Of a stretch of DNA of 64,000 nucleotides, positions 21,586 through 33,696 are shown piece by piece. Below the pieces are notes generated by a model. It had not been told where the DNA came from. It did no database searches and worked only from the letters and a program-made list of their open reading frames with translations. Numbering within the stretch: the first letter of the stretch is position 1; each line of letters opens with the position of its first letter. The stretch comes from Apium graveolens (lineage: Eukaryota; Streptophyta; Magnoliopsida; Apiales; Apiaceae), in assembly GCF_009905375.1 (NCBI RefSeq), contig NC_133648.1, forward strand, positions 307,908,565 through 307,972,564, given 5' to 3'. Made by a program: the position numbers and the translations under genes.

Positions 21586-22450
21586 AAGAAATGTGAAAAA
21601 TGTGGCTCTTCAAATTATTTAACTCACATTTGTAAAAAGGTTGTTAGCAAGCCAGCTAAAGGAGCTTGCAAATAAAATGAAGCTAATTCTAATGATCCCT
21701 ATCTATTCTGTGACAAGTTTGACTGCATTCCTTGCAACATGAAGGTAATGAAGAGTTGCCATAAACTGAGAGTAGATCTTAAATAATCAATAAATGAGTC
21801 TACATCAGAAGGAAAACATGCACAACAATCACTGGATTCTGTTTCTTCTAAAATTACTCATTCTACTTCTCCTGAAAAAGTTACCAAGAAGAAACTACCC
21901 AACACTGCTTGGATTTCCAAACACAGTTAAGACTCATTGTGTGCAGGGCAAGTGAAGAAAGTCATCTGGATCATAGACAGTGGATGTTCCAGGCATATGA
22001 CTGGTGGTAAAGCCCTGCTATCATAACTTGAGGAGAAAGCTGACCCATTTGTGACCTTTGGAGACAACATCAAAGGATTCAAAATGGGATATGGCAAGAA
22101 TATTTTGAAAATGTGGTATTTGATTAATCTAGCACTGGTAGCTGATCTTGAAGTGAGTCTTTTCAGAATTAGCAGATTGTAGAAAATGGTCTCAAGTCTT
22201 TTTCTACAAGGAGAATGCAATGTTATTAGCAAGAAAACTAGTGGAGTTGCTCTTAAGGGAGCAAGGAATGGAAGCTTGTTTGTTGAAGATTTTGACTCAA
22301 CAAATAAGGATGGTATTCGTTGCTTCTACACCAAGGGGGAGTAAGAGGATCTTCAGATACTGGAAGCAAGCTCAACTTGGGATTATGACATTCCAAGGGA
22401 ATCAGTTTTGGAGCTGTTGGTTTCACAGAAATAGATTCTGCTGAATGGAG
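21586..22450 (+). pseudogene. Maximus second zinc knuckle, protease and pre-integrase remnant
   Basis: A second CCHC finger, KCEKCGSSNYLTHICKK, lies at about 21589-21640. It is followed by FCDKFDCIPCNMKVMKSC (about 21712-21765), a segment typical of Maximus/SIRE elements. The aspartic protease motif WIIDSGCSRHMTGG starts at 21967. The frame then carries the TFGDNIKGF segment and stops, including at 22024 and 22181. From about 22320 the sequence no longer follows the integrase order and appears rejoined to downstream parts. The integrase core and all of RT are missing, so an internal deletion of several kilobases is inferred. Confidence 0.8.
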
Positions 22451-22518
22451 AGTTGACAAAAAGTGTTCCAGTGAAAAATGTCAATTTTGTCTTTCAAAGA
22501 CCTGTATCCTGATATAGA

Positions 22519-22631
22519 TTAAGATTATTTTTGTACCAACAGAAAAACAACTAGCTGACATTTTTACTAAACCTTTGGATGAAGCAACTTTCACTAGACT
22601 TGTAAGTGAAATTGAAATGCTAAATTCTTAA
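22519..22631 (+). pseudogene. C-terminal tail of copia RNase H
   Basis: Reads KIIFVPTEKQLADIFTKPLD and then EATFTRLVSEIEMLNS followed by TAA at 22629-22631, the conserved end of Maximus/SIRE pol. Its position only a few hundred bases after the protease proves the internal pol deletion. Confidence 0.88.
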
Positions 22632-23513
22632 TCCTAAGGCAACTCAGCTAATGTTTTGCAGCAGATTAATCTCCAGTAAATCAAAATTAATTTGATTAAA
22701 TTTGGAAATTAACTTAAATATGAATTATAAATATTTCAGAAATCACTGCATATTTGTTTTTCAAATTCATTTAACTTGGAATTTTTCAAATTCCGAGTAA
22801 ACTGCTTAGTTGTTAATTTACATCCTTAATATGTAAAGTTAACTCAAGGAAGAATCACAATAACCAAAAGTATCTAGAGAACTGAGTTCTCGATAAGTAT
22901 AAATTGACTTATCGACAAGTCATTTTAGGACTTCTCGAGTGAGTCCTCGATAAGTCAACTTACTGACTTCTCGAGTGACTTCTCGATAGGTTTAAAATGA
23001 CTTATCGATAAGTCCTCATAGAGTTCTCTAATAATGTTCATTCATAAAGTTCTCTACAAGTACAATTCTTGACTTATCAATAAATCAGAACTGAGATAAT
23101 TTAAATTAGAAAATTATTTTGGTAAATTACTTTTGGAAAATTTATTCTAATTTTATGTTGAATTTATTCAAATAAAAGTTAGAATTAATTCAGTCCTTTT
23201 TGGACAAAATGGCCATTTATCTGACATTTTGATAAGTCGTATTTGAGCTCTCTAAGAGTAATTTACAATGACTTCTCGAGATGTACTTCACATCTCTAAA
23301 TGACTTCTCGATAGACAAACTCCAAATATCTATTTTTGAGTTCTCGACAAGTCATCTTCTTTTACTATAAATACCCAGACTTTTCGATACATACGTATAC
23401 TTACAGCCTTCGAGATCTAAAGTGACCTAGCTTTCAATCCATAACCGTTTTCTCTCTCGTTTTTCATCCTTTCTCAGAGATAATTCCTACCCATTCATTC
23501 TCATCAATCAACT
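22632..23513 (+). other. Spacer between pol and extra ORF, rich in inverted AAGTC/GACTT motifs
   Basis: 882 bp with no coding signal. From about 22870 to 23360 it repeats GACTTCTCGAG, GACTTATCGATAAGTC and GAGTTCTC. Many of these are reverse complements of motifs in the LTRs (CGAGAAGTCA, GAGAACTC). The last 100 bp (TATAAATACC at 23367, then CT-rich sequence) look like a promoter and leader for the ORF starting at 23514. Confidence 0.6.
23367..23374 (+). promoter_or_regulatory. Possible internal promoter of the extra ORF
   Basis: The sequence TATAAATA in ACTATAAATACCC lies 147 bp before the ATG at 23514, and CT-rich sequence (TTTCTCTCTCGTTTTTCATCC) lies between. It could drive the extra ORF separately from the LTR; no transcript evidence is available. 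Confidence 0.4.
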
Positions 23514-26500
23514 ATGGCTCAAAATGTTGCTAGAGCATCTATGCTGGAGAAAGGAACCAACTATCTTGCTTTCACTGATGCAAACCAAGCTCCTGATAGT
23601 TTCAAGGGGTTTGTGAAGTTGTTGTCTGAGTCCTATCTTGCAGGTGCTTTGACTGCAAATCCAGTATTGTATCTAAATGTGCTGCATCATTTCTGGACTA
23701 CAGCTGTGGTGAGGACTGATGTTAACAACAACTCTCTCTCTCTGGTGGTGACTTGCACAATTGGAGGCCAACAAATAGAATTCAATGAGCAAGATGTGAA
23801 TAGAGCTTTGGGGCTGCCAACTGAGAATCTGGTGGAGGTACCAAATCCTGATGAGCTGACTGAGTTTATGGACTTCATCAATTATGGTGGGAGAATCAAC
23901 CTGTCAAGCTTAAACATAACCAATCTAAGGGAGGAGTTGTCATTCATCTTTGACTCTGTAGTAAGGGCCTTTACTTGCAGAAAAACTGGATATGATAATA
24001 TCTCAAGTGTTGTGCAAAAGCTGGTGTATTCAATTGCCCACAACAGACACCTGAATGTTGGTCTACTGATCCTGGAAGAACTTGCAACCAGGCTAGTTAT
24101 GCCCCTAACAGCTAGAGGTAAGGAAATTTTCTTTCCTAGATTTATTATGTCCACTTTAAATAATAAAGTAGCTGATATACATCTGTTGAATGGTATAGAT
24201 AGTACTAAGATAGGCAATTATAAGCAAGTGTCCAAAATATTATTTGGCTCACTTACTACAAAGAATAAGGTCAATGTAAGTCTGAAAATCACTTCGTTTA
24301 TGTTGGAAAGATTTAAGACTTATCCTTATCCTATGCCTGACATGAGATCTAATGTACAATCTAGTACAACTATGATTCCTGAACCTGTGGGGGTACAAAC
24401 ACGGGATCACCAACAGGGATCTTCCCAAGCTGCAACCATTCTTTCATAACCTTTAGAAGTTAGGAAATCAACTACCTCATCTTCTCAAAAAGGTGAGGTC
24501 AGTAAAAAGAAGAGAAAGGGGATAAACCGAGCTATGTTAAATGAGAGTGGTGAGGAGAAAGCTGAAAGAGTACCACCTCTGGTCAAAAGATCCAAAAGAA
24601 GTAAACAAACTGAACTGACCACTCTATCTTCTTCTACATCCTCCCAACAGGATGCAGTCGTAAAAACAACCAGGAGTGAGTCTGCACAGCCTGCACAAGA
24701 AGCAATTCAAGTATATGGTAGGAGAAACAAGGAAGGCATTCACTGTGAGAGCACATCTCTTGAAGCTCCCTCATCTATTCAGGGGGAGCTGCCAACACTC
24801 ACAACTGAGCAACAGTTTCTTCTATCTAATATTTCTTCTATTCCAATTCTACTTGACTCCATTTCTCAAGTGCACCAAAAATCAAGTCACTTAGCTCAAG
24901 AAGCTTTGCTCACCACCCAGACACCTCATTTAGATGGTGAGAGCCTACATGCTTGGGTAGACCTTGATGACACCATCACAAATATGGGGGGTTCATCAGT
25001 CTTTACTGAAGACCCCATGGATATGTCTAATGCACCTTCATGCAAAACAGTCTTCACAGACTGAAAGGTTTGAGGGTAGTACTCCTGAGGGGGAGCTATC
25101 TAAATCCTCTCCAATTCAATTGGAGGTTCCTTATGAAGGAACAACTCCCCTCATAACCCTAGCAGAAATTGCCTCTACAGTTGAAGCTAGGAGTACAATT
25201 GCCCATGATCATGTCATAGGGGAGGCAAGATTATCACATTCAAGTGCCAGTGTGTTGCAAAACACACAAGGGTTTGATGCTGGTGCACATAACAGTAACC
25301 CAATCAAATCCCTCCAATTCAATTGGAGGTTCCCACTACAAGTGGAGGACAACACACTGTCATAACCACAGAGAAATCTGTGAGTCAAACTGTGATCTCA
25401 GTCACAGGAGTTTCTGATGAACCATCAAGCTCTCAACCTCAACAACCTCACATACTCTCTCAGTGGCTACAAGAATCTGCTTCTCAACCAACTCATGTAG
25501 ATGATTTACTAGTAGAGCAGATCTCTGGACTGGCTAACATCTCACAGCATCTTTTAACTTCAAACATGAGCAACAAAGATTATCAAGCCATTATGCTTTC
25601 TTATAATAAAGAAGTTGAGGAGCAAAAGGAGAAAATTGTCAATGATGCTGAGCCAGATGGGAATGTGGATGCATGGCTGTCTGAGGACTTTGCCTTGGAG
25701 ATGAATCAAGTTTTGGCCAGATTTAGAGAAGAGTATGTTACTATTCTGGGCAGCAATGCAAAAGACTTGAGTCCAGAAGCTGTCTATGATGCCATTACAG
25801 ATGTATACAAAGCTCATCTAAAAGCATTTCATCTTTTTGGTAAGGCTCTTGAAATCAAGCTCACTAGTCATGAAGACAGAATCAAAAAACTGGTGAATGA
25901 GAAAATGGACAAGATCATACCATCTCAAGAGCAGATCTCTTCGAAATTCAAGCATTTTTCTGAGCAAATGCCTAGGATGGATCGTGCCTCTATTGAGAAG
26001 GAAGTCAAAAATCTCAAACTATCCTTCACAAATCTCCATACAGTGATCCAGCAATAAATTACTCACTCAAATGAGACCAAGGTCCAGTTGGATCAACTTC
26101 ACCAGAGCAGATATAAGCTTTTGGCATTGCTGATGGAAGGGATCAAAGAGGCTGTAGAAGAACACTTTGGCACATCTAGCAGCTCTTATCAGCCTGGATC
26201 CACCTCAACAAATCTGTAAATTCAGTCTCTACAGGATCAAGTTACAGCATTGCAAGACTCCAACTCCTCTCTCACTGCACAAGTTCAGGCTTTAACATCT
26301 TTTGTCAAGAGCCAACAAACAGACATCCAAACTCTGGTGGACTCCCATAAGCATCTTCAAATGCAAAATTCCATAGCTTTAGGAGCCATCATGGGTAAAC
26401 TCAACATACCACTACCTTCTTTGCCTGAACAAGTAAGACCTGAAATCCCTACTCCCCTTCTCATGCCTGTCAACAAGACTAAGGGGGAGATAGAGGCTAG

Positions 26501-28248
26501 GTTGGCACAGTCAAGGTCATCTCAACAACAAGTCCAAAGTGTTGAAGAGAGTTTAAATCGAAAAGTTGATATTGGAATGGAGAGACTTTTTAAAGTAGCT
26601 GAGGGTCCCAGTCAAAGCAGAGAATTTGATGAACTACTTAAGGCACACAGAATTTCTCTCAATGACAATTTCTTCACCTACAAGAAAGCATTGGACAGGA
26701 AAATAAATTCAATAAGAGTGATCTTGGTAAGTAAAGACAATTTTAAGGAAAGAAGAATAGTGGTCAACATCAATGACTCAGGGGTAGACAGATGTATGCA
26801 GGTGTCCCGTAACTATCTTATCTCTAGGAGGGCATCTGAATTAGATGTTTTGATAAGAAAAGTCAGAATAGTTCATGAAGATACTCTCTTGCTAACAGAA
26901 TTGAAGAATGCACAAGTAGTTGCTTTCCCAGAAGCTTATCTACAGCCTAGCAAGGGAGTGGCATACATTTGTTCTACTACCAAACATTTCAAACACTTTC
27001 AAGTTCCTAAACAATATGTCATGGCAAACAAAAGGCTCATCATGACTCTAAAAACTGAGCTGAAAGTAAAAAAGGAACAAAACTATTGAAGATGAGGAGA
27101 TGATAAAATTGTTGGGAAGATATCTGAATAATGCAGAAGCCAACTTGCCCAAAACAAAAATCAACAAGGATGATTTGGATGATGATGAACAGAAGAAAAA
27201 TGATCAAAATCCTTCTAGCTCAAATTCAAGTCTGTCTACTAAGCCATCTAGAAGCAAGGGCAGAGAGAAGAAGAAGGAGGATGATAATGAAGATGAAGAG
27301 AAGAGGAGAAGAGGGGAGAGGAAGAGCAGAAAACCTCGTGATGATTCAGGAACTCAAACAACCCTAAAAATCCAAACACAACCACCTCAAAACTCAGCTC
27401 AACCCACAACATCAACTATCTCTAACATCAAATCTTCCCAAACACCTAAACCAAAATTTCTTTATAGACAAACTGCCAACTCCTTCCTAAAAATTCCAAT
27501 CACCTCAACCCTCACAAATCTCAAGAAAATCACAACCCTACCTATAGCCAAACCTTCACTAAAATTCAAACTCAAATCTGTGGGGAGAAAGCCTAAGAAA
27601 GTCAAGCCTATAAAGGAAGTGAAAGTCACTGAAAGGGACATCTATATTTGCTTTAAAGAATCTGACTTTCTACCTCTAAATTGGTGCATCTCAGATGAAG
27701 ACCATTTCCAAAATCCAGCTAAGGAAATTGTCAAAGTCTGGGTTGTATCCCTGAGAGAAGTTAGAGTCTATTTTTAGGATGGTACATTCACTCTTCTAAA
27801 TAAAGACTTAATGGATTCTTTGACTCCTGCAGAAATTAAGAGGGTGTTAAGTTTGTTAAAAGGCAAGGACACTGTTACAAGGACTTGGAGATCATCTTTG
27901 GCTGAATGGTTGATTGAAAGGGAGGAAACAAAGAAAAGAGATAAGGCTGAAGCTGAAGAAAGAAGAAGGAAACATGATGAAGAAATATATATGTTTATAA
28001 AAAGATCAGAAGAGTTTAAAGCAAAAGGAATGAGTAGAATTTCTAAAGATGGTAGATTTCTAAACATCAAAGTTGGTGGATTCTCAAGATTCAGTTTAGA
28101 GTATCTGGACCAGGGGTACCCTAAGGCAGCAAGGAAAAAACTTATAGAAGCTCTAAGTGGAACAATTATCATAGAAGAACTTGAAATTCTTGATCACTTG
28201 AAGGATAAACTTAGAGAAGAAGCAGATGTAAAAACTGTTTTTACCTAA
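23514..28248 (+). pseudogene. Extra ORF downstream of pol (Maximus/SIRE additional ORF), broken
   Basis: About 1,580 codons in sense with the element. The N-terminal ~250 residues form a compact domain with SESYLAGALTANPVLYLNVL, HHFWTTAVVR and an RALGLPTE segment, resembling the ALTxNPTIYxSLIxxFWxTA proteins I recall in many asterid genomes. A Ser/Thr/Gln-rich linker follows, then long coiled coils (about 25560-26050 and 26220-26420), a Lys/Glu/Asp low-complexity stretch (27170-27340) and a conserved C-terminus (KGMSRISKDG). No signal peptide or membrane segment is seen, so an envelope role is not supported. Breaks: TAA 24447, frame change after 25062, TAA 26055, TAA 26217, frame change near the A-run at 27070, TAG 27775. 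The function is unknown. Confidence 0.8.
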
Positions 28249-28393
28249 TTCTTGTAATCTTGGGACCTGGTGAATCTTATGTTGTACATGTTGTAATTCT
28301 ATCAAGCTTTATGTTTTAATCTTATCTTCCATCAGTTTTAATCTTGGGGTTAGTCTTGTTAACAGGCATTAATTTGTGTGAAGCAATCTTCTC

Positions 28394-28409
28394 AAAAATT
28401 GGGGGAAAT
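28394..28409 (+). other. Polypurine tract of Maximus element
   Basis: AAAAATTGGGGGAAAT directly precedes the 3' LTR start TGTTGTAAAAG at 28410. Confidence 0.85.
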
Positions 28410-29798
28410 TGTTGTAAAAGACATGCCTATACTTTAACAAGACTAAGACAACTTGTCAACCTTAAGTAAGTTGTATTGTTATCTAAATTTTTATTTTGTA
28501 CTTGTAACACTTAAAGCCTGTAAAAATATAAAGGAGCAGAGTGGAGTCTTTTTCCTAAAACAGTATCAAGCCTAATGATTCTATTTGGAAGAAGATCAAG
28601 AAGATCATGCCTCAGAAGAATTTTGAAGAAGCTTGGAGTTGAATAAATCTATTTGGAGTAAAATGTTCTAAGTCAAGATCTCTACAAGTCATAGATTTAA
28701 TGGTATAGAGAAGTCATTCGAGAACTCCAGAATGGCTTATCGAGAAGTCAGTCAAACTCCAGAGAGTACCGACGGATGAGCAATATCTACTCGATGGATG
28801 AGCAACTTCTACTTGATGGATGAGCAGTGTCTACTCGATGGATCAACAACATCTACTCGACGGATGAGCAATGTCTACTCGATGGATGAGCGATGTCTAC
28901 TCGATGGATAATCCTTATCCACCGGGAGTAGAGAAGTCAAGAAAGCTACTCGAGAACTTAAGAAGATATCGACAAGTCATTCCTTCACTAGAGAACTCAG
29001 AGTTATCAACAAGTCTACATTCATTCGAGAACTCGGAGATATTTTCAAGTCAAAATGAAGATATGAAGACTAGAGATCTCGACAAGCTGAAGACCTCTAC
29101 AAGCCAAACTCATTATGAAGAGCTAGAGATCTCGATAAGCCTATGTACTTATCGAGATGTCAAGTGTTCTATTAATTCAAACTGGAGATCTCGAAGTACA
29201 GTCTCAAAGTACAGAATTGCAGATCAGTTTAATATCCAAGATAAACAATCAACAAACAATCCAACAGTTGGATTGACAAGTCTACAAAAAGCAGCTTGAA
29301 GAGTGTGCAAGATCAATGGCAAAGATTAACTGACAGAGGAAGATTAAAGTAAACACGAGATGCCAAAGATATGCTAAGCCAAAAATTGAAGATTTGCTTT
29401 TCTATAAATAGAAATGACAAGTGACAGTTTAGAAAAGTTAATAGCATGTTTATTATCCATTGTGTAAACCAGCAGTTAACTGAGATATAAAGTTAACACT
29501 GGTCCTCTAGTTAGAAGTAACAATTTAGATAAAAATTCTTGTAACACTCTCTAGAAGAGCTGAGCTCTTTAACTTCAAAGAGCTTAGAAATTTTGTAGCA
29601 AAACATCTTAATTTTTAATACAAAAATTAAGTGAGTTTTGAAGATCTGTGTTCTTTATTTTCTGCAAGCTTATATTCTGCATGAACACTTTTCTATACAA
29701 GATTTAATTTATTTTGTTCAACCATTAACTTTTAAGAAATACCTAAAGTCAGAAAAACACATTCATCCCCCCCTCTGTGTGTGATTCATTACCTAACA
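28410..29798 (+). repeat. 3' LTR of Maximus element (1389 bp)
   Basis: TGTTGTAAAAGACATGC to CCTAACA, the same length as the reassembled 5' LTR. It includes seven 22-bp minisatellite units and the TATA box at 29403-29410. Confidence 0.94.
28770..28915 (+). repeat. 22-bp minisatellite in 3' LTR (7 units)
   Basis: The core GGAT(G/C)A recurs at 28774, 28796, 28818, 28840, 28862, 28884 and 28906, exactly every 22 bp. The copy number equals that of the 5' LTR. Confidence 0.92.
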
Positions 29799-29803
29799 AG
29801 AGG

Positions 29804-29994
29804 CCAATAATATCACTCATAAAATAGGAGGGTCAAATCCCTTCTAGATCATTCATATTTCTCATACGATTCATAATATACCCAATGTCCATTTTTATCA
29901 TTAACCGGTCAAGGATAACTTTTAATAGAATCAATGTATATTAATTCTCGTATAGAAATATAATGACTTCAGGTCTAAGTACCAGTACATCATT
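29804..29994 (-). repeat. Copia 5' LTR, middle segment
   Basis: 191 bp of the interrupted minus-strand copia LTR, lying between the right target duplication of the Maximus element and the left end of the gypsy solo LTR. Confidence 0.8.
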
Positions 29995-32900
29995 TGTAAT
30001 AACCCCAAAATTTTGGACTTTTTGTAACCCTTATGAATAGTGATTTTGCTGATTATGCTGAATAAGAAAACTTTTCATGCCACACTTTGTAGGGGTTCTT
30101 TTATTGTTATTCTGAGATCTTATTAGTACTCTATATGGTATATAAGTGTATATAAAGATCGTCAGAATCCAAATTCGAACACTTTGATTTTTCCCGAAAA
30201 TCCACCAGATACCGAAAGGATCGAGTATAAGGTAACATGTTAAAAAAAGATTTAAATTCAAGGATTATAAGAGAGGATCATAAAAGGAATATAATGTATT
30301 GAGAAAGATTAAGGGAACCCAAGTAATAAGATCCCGGACATGATCCCTCAAACGATAAACGAAAACGAAAGTTAAGCGAACCGTATAACAGATCAGCGAT
30401 CATTAGCCAAGTAATTAGGAGTTAATCAAAGAGGTTACTGATGATGATGTCATCACACCAACAAGAAGAAGACAAGTGTGGGAAGATGACATAAGAGGAT
30501 GACATAAGCATGACACAATGGGAAGGAATTGTTGGTTGATTATAAGCCACACAAATTTTACCATGGTAAAAGGTTAATTAACAACAAAAACAAAGCAACC
30601 AAGCAAACACATTCATTTCTCTTCCCCCCATCTCCTTGCTCATGGTTTTTTGAAGAAAAACAAGAAGAAAAATTTCCAAACCCAAGCTCCACTCAATCAT
30701 AATTCAAGAGGTTTGTTTCTTTGGATCCTATATTTCATAACTAAGAAGAGCAAGTAGTTTGAGTGCTTGAATCAAAGATTTTCTATCTCAAACAAATCAT
30801 TTTAGTTTAGGGTGAATAGTAACTTTCAAGAACAAATTTTTGATTCTTGATTTTATTTGTAAGGTCAAGGTAGTTTAAGCATAGATAAAGGCTTCCATGG
30901 GCATTCCAAGGATCTTTCATGGATTAAAAGCTTAAGGAAGGTATAACCCCTCCAAACCCTAAATTTACTTGAGTATTAGGTTTAGTTTTGTTGTTATAGT
31001 TCATGAGAGGGGTTTGTAGTGATTGGATTTTAATTGAGGTGTTGATGATTGTTAATGGAGGAGTAGTAGTTTAAATGTTTAAGCATGAACTGAACCTTGT
31101 TTGATTTAGTAGTTTGGTTGAATTTGAAGATAGTATGATATTGGATTAAATTGAGATTATTGGGCTTATTATGACTGAAATCAGTAGCATTGATGTGTAT
31201 CTTGAATTGTTATTGATTGGTAGTTGGATTGATATGATTTGGAATGGTAAAATTTGGGAAATCGCGTAAACATAGTCGTCGTAATGCCCGATTTACCTTA
31301 GACTGTTTTGTTCTTAACTTCAGGACCGTGAAATCACTGTTAGATTCTGACCATTGCCATGTTTAGATAGCTCATGTTACGAGCTTCGTTTTGATATGCG
31401 GTTCACTTGAATCCGATGTGCGATTTAGGAGAAACGACCGTTTTAAGTAACGGCGTTTCGCGAAAGAACCATTACCCCTCGCTTTACTTTGAAACCTTGG
31501 TTAAGGTCCTTAAATGACTAATTGGAGTATGAAAAAATTATGTAAAGTGGACTAGGCAGTTGGTAGGGTACTCGCGAAAGAATCTCCTTAAAATTCTTAA
31601 TGGTTAATTTATTAAAAATAATGGAGCCGAGGGTACTCGAACGACTTATGTGATTCGTTAAGCGTAGAAGTGACCATAAGCGAACATTAAAGTTCAATTG
31701 GTTAAAGTCTAGTTTCTTAAGCGACCGGGGTTTAATTCCGACTTATGTTGTTGTTCATAGGTTATCGGACCCACTCTAAGCTTAAGTCTATCCGGGAGCA
31801 CTCAGGCAAGTTTTCTACCCGTTATACTGTTGTTGTGATGTATGTATGTATATGCATTATCTTGTGATAAGTGCATTATTGTTATTAGCAAATCTTGCGA
31901 TATATTGGAGCATGTTGATATGATATATATGCATGCCTGTTTCGTAATCTTGATATCTAATTGTTGATTCAATTGCTTATAAGTTGCATAATACCTATGC
32001 TAGAGATAAGCAGTAATTGCGTATACCCTTAGTATAGGGGACCCGAAGGTGAACATTTTTCTAAACCGGGAGTCGATGTTCCCGAGTATAATATATATAT
32101 ATATTTTCATATATATATATATGGATATAGTTTTCAAAACTATTAATCGAATAAGGTTTATTCGATAACTTTATTTTATTAATGAATATTACTTTGAATA
32201 TTCATTCGAGGACTTATGACTCGGTTTATTTTATTTAATGAATATTATCTTGAATATTCATTCGAGGACTTATGACTCTGTTTATTCTATTTAATGAATA
32301 TTATTTTGAATATTCATTCGAGGACTTATGACCCCGCTTATTTACTAAATAATATTCTTTATTTTATTAAAGAATAATATTTTGATAATTAAACTTATTT
32401 TCAATTATTCAAATAAAGATCGTACTTCGTATAAGTATACCTTTGGTTATTTATTATACATTTCAAGTACGAGTTTTAAAACTTCTACTTCAAATTATTT
32501 ATATAGAGATTATCCTTATGGGAATATTATTTAAATAATAATATTCAGATATTTTCTAATATATCGGGACTGATTTATTTCATTAAATCAGCATTACTCC
32601 AAACATTCTTAAAAATGTTTTCGAGTCTTCAAAATGATTTTAAAAGTTATAGAGGATCCCAAAACTCATTTTTATATTTAAGATCTTCCTTTCAAAGGGG
32701 ATTTAAATACTCGCTCAAAACCTGAGGGATCCGACTCTGTGGTGTATTTTATATTCGCAACGAGGTTGCTATTTTGATAAATGAATTGATTACTTACCCA
32801 ACGTTCGGGAAGTAAGTCCATCTATTGAGTCGGCATAAGCAACATGGGCTCAGTGGGCGTCCATGAAAGTGTAAGTGGCTCAGTGGGAGTCCATCAAATG

Positions 32901-33696
32901 CGTAAGTGGCTGAGTGGCAGTCCAGCATAAGGTCCTATTGCGGCCAGGGTGATGACCAGTGGGGAATTCGTCCATCTACTAGTAGAAAAGGTTACTTATT
33001 GGTATCTTTGCCTGATCAGCAAGATATCAGGTTTAAGCCAAGGTTTTCTCCTTTCCAAAATTCATTGGATATTGCAACTCTGTTTATAATTTTCATGAAA
33101 GAGGTTTTCAAGGAGTGTATGAAATGTATATATATATACAGGTGTATATCTATATCGGGACTTAATGAAGTATCTCGTAACTTCATTTCTTTCAAATGAT
33201 ATTTCAAAGATTGAATCTATTCAAGTCTTATCTTGTAGTCTCATCAGTGTGATGAACTTTTGAAACTAATTATAACTTGAACGGTGGTAGTTCAAGTAGT
33301 ATTCGGAAAAGATATAAGTATATTGGAGTATCTTGTAACTTCATCTTTTGAACTTAGGCGTTGATGTCGCTGTAGCTGAGGTAGGAACTACCAATAGCTA
33401 GGCTTTCAACTTTTGATGTACCAGACTTATGTATCTTTATGAATTGTAATAATGGCAAAGAAATGTAAATTTATTCAGAAACCCTTTTAAGGTGTAATGG
33501 CATATAATTATGGAATAAAATGACTCGTGTTATTTTTGGATATTCATCTCTGAGACTATAACTTGTGGTGTGTATGTTTATTGTGGGGTCACAGTACGGA
33601 GTAGTTGATTGTTTATTAAGATTGAGTGTTATTAAGGGAAATGGAACTCGTGACAACCCGGATCCCCGACCCCGGATTTGGGGGTGTTACATCATT
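29990..33696 (+). mobile_element. Solo gypsy LTR, subfamily B-like
   Basis: TGTAATAACCCCAAAATTTTGG at 29995 to GGGGGTGTTACA at 33691 (3697 bp), with perfect duplications TCATT at 29990-29994 and 33692-33696 and no interior. This is the classic product of recombination between the two LTRs of one element. It has three 56-bp units (landmarks 32208, 32264, 32320) and three ~30-bp units around 32845-32930. A deletion near 33355, relative to LTR A, removes the promoter and the start of the short H3-like ORF. Confidence 0.95.

Larger units (their letters stand above)
3948..29803 (+). mobile_element. Maximus/SIRE-type copia element with nested gypsy insertion
   Basis: The boundaries are exact: TGTTGTAAAAGAC at 3953, CCTAACA ending at 29798, and a perfect 5-bp target duplication AGAGG at 3948-3952 and 29799-29803. 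Removing the nested gypsy unit (4379-18562 including one duplication copy) leaves a 5' LTR of 426+963 = 1389 bp, the same length as the 3' LTR. The interior is about 8.9 kb: PBS, gag, protease, a very short pol remnant, a spacer and a long extra ORF. Integrase and reverse transcriptase are deleted, so the copy is non-autonomous. Over the first 426 bp the two LTRs differ at roughly one base in twenty by eye, so the insertion is not recent. Confidence 0.93.

Noticed and set aside
27131..27367. Arg/Lys/Glu-rich open frame in the extra ORF
   Set aside because: It is the +1 reading of the low-complexity GAAGA-rich segment of the extra ORF.
23514..28248. Envelope gene of a plant retrovirus
   Set aside because: No signal peptide, transmembrane segment or fusion-like region is visible; coiled coils and low-complexity regions dominate.
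28770..28915. CRISPR-like array of 22-bp repeats
   Set aside because: There are no unique spacers; it is a contiguous minisatellite inside a plant LTR.
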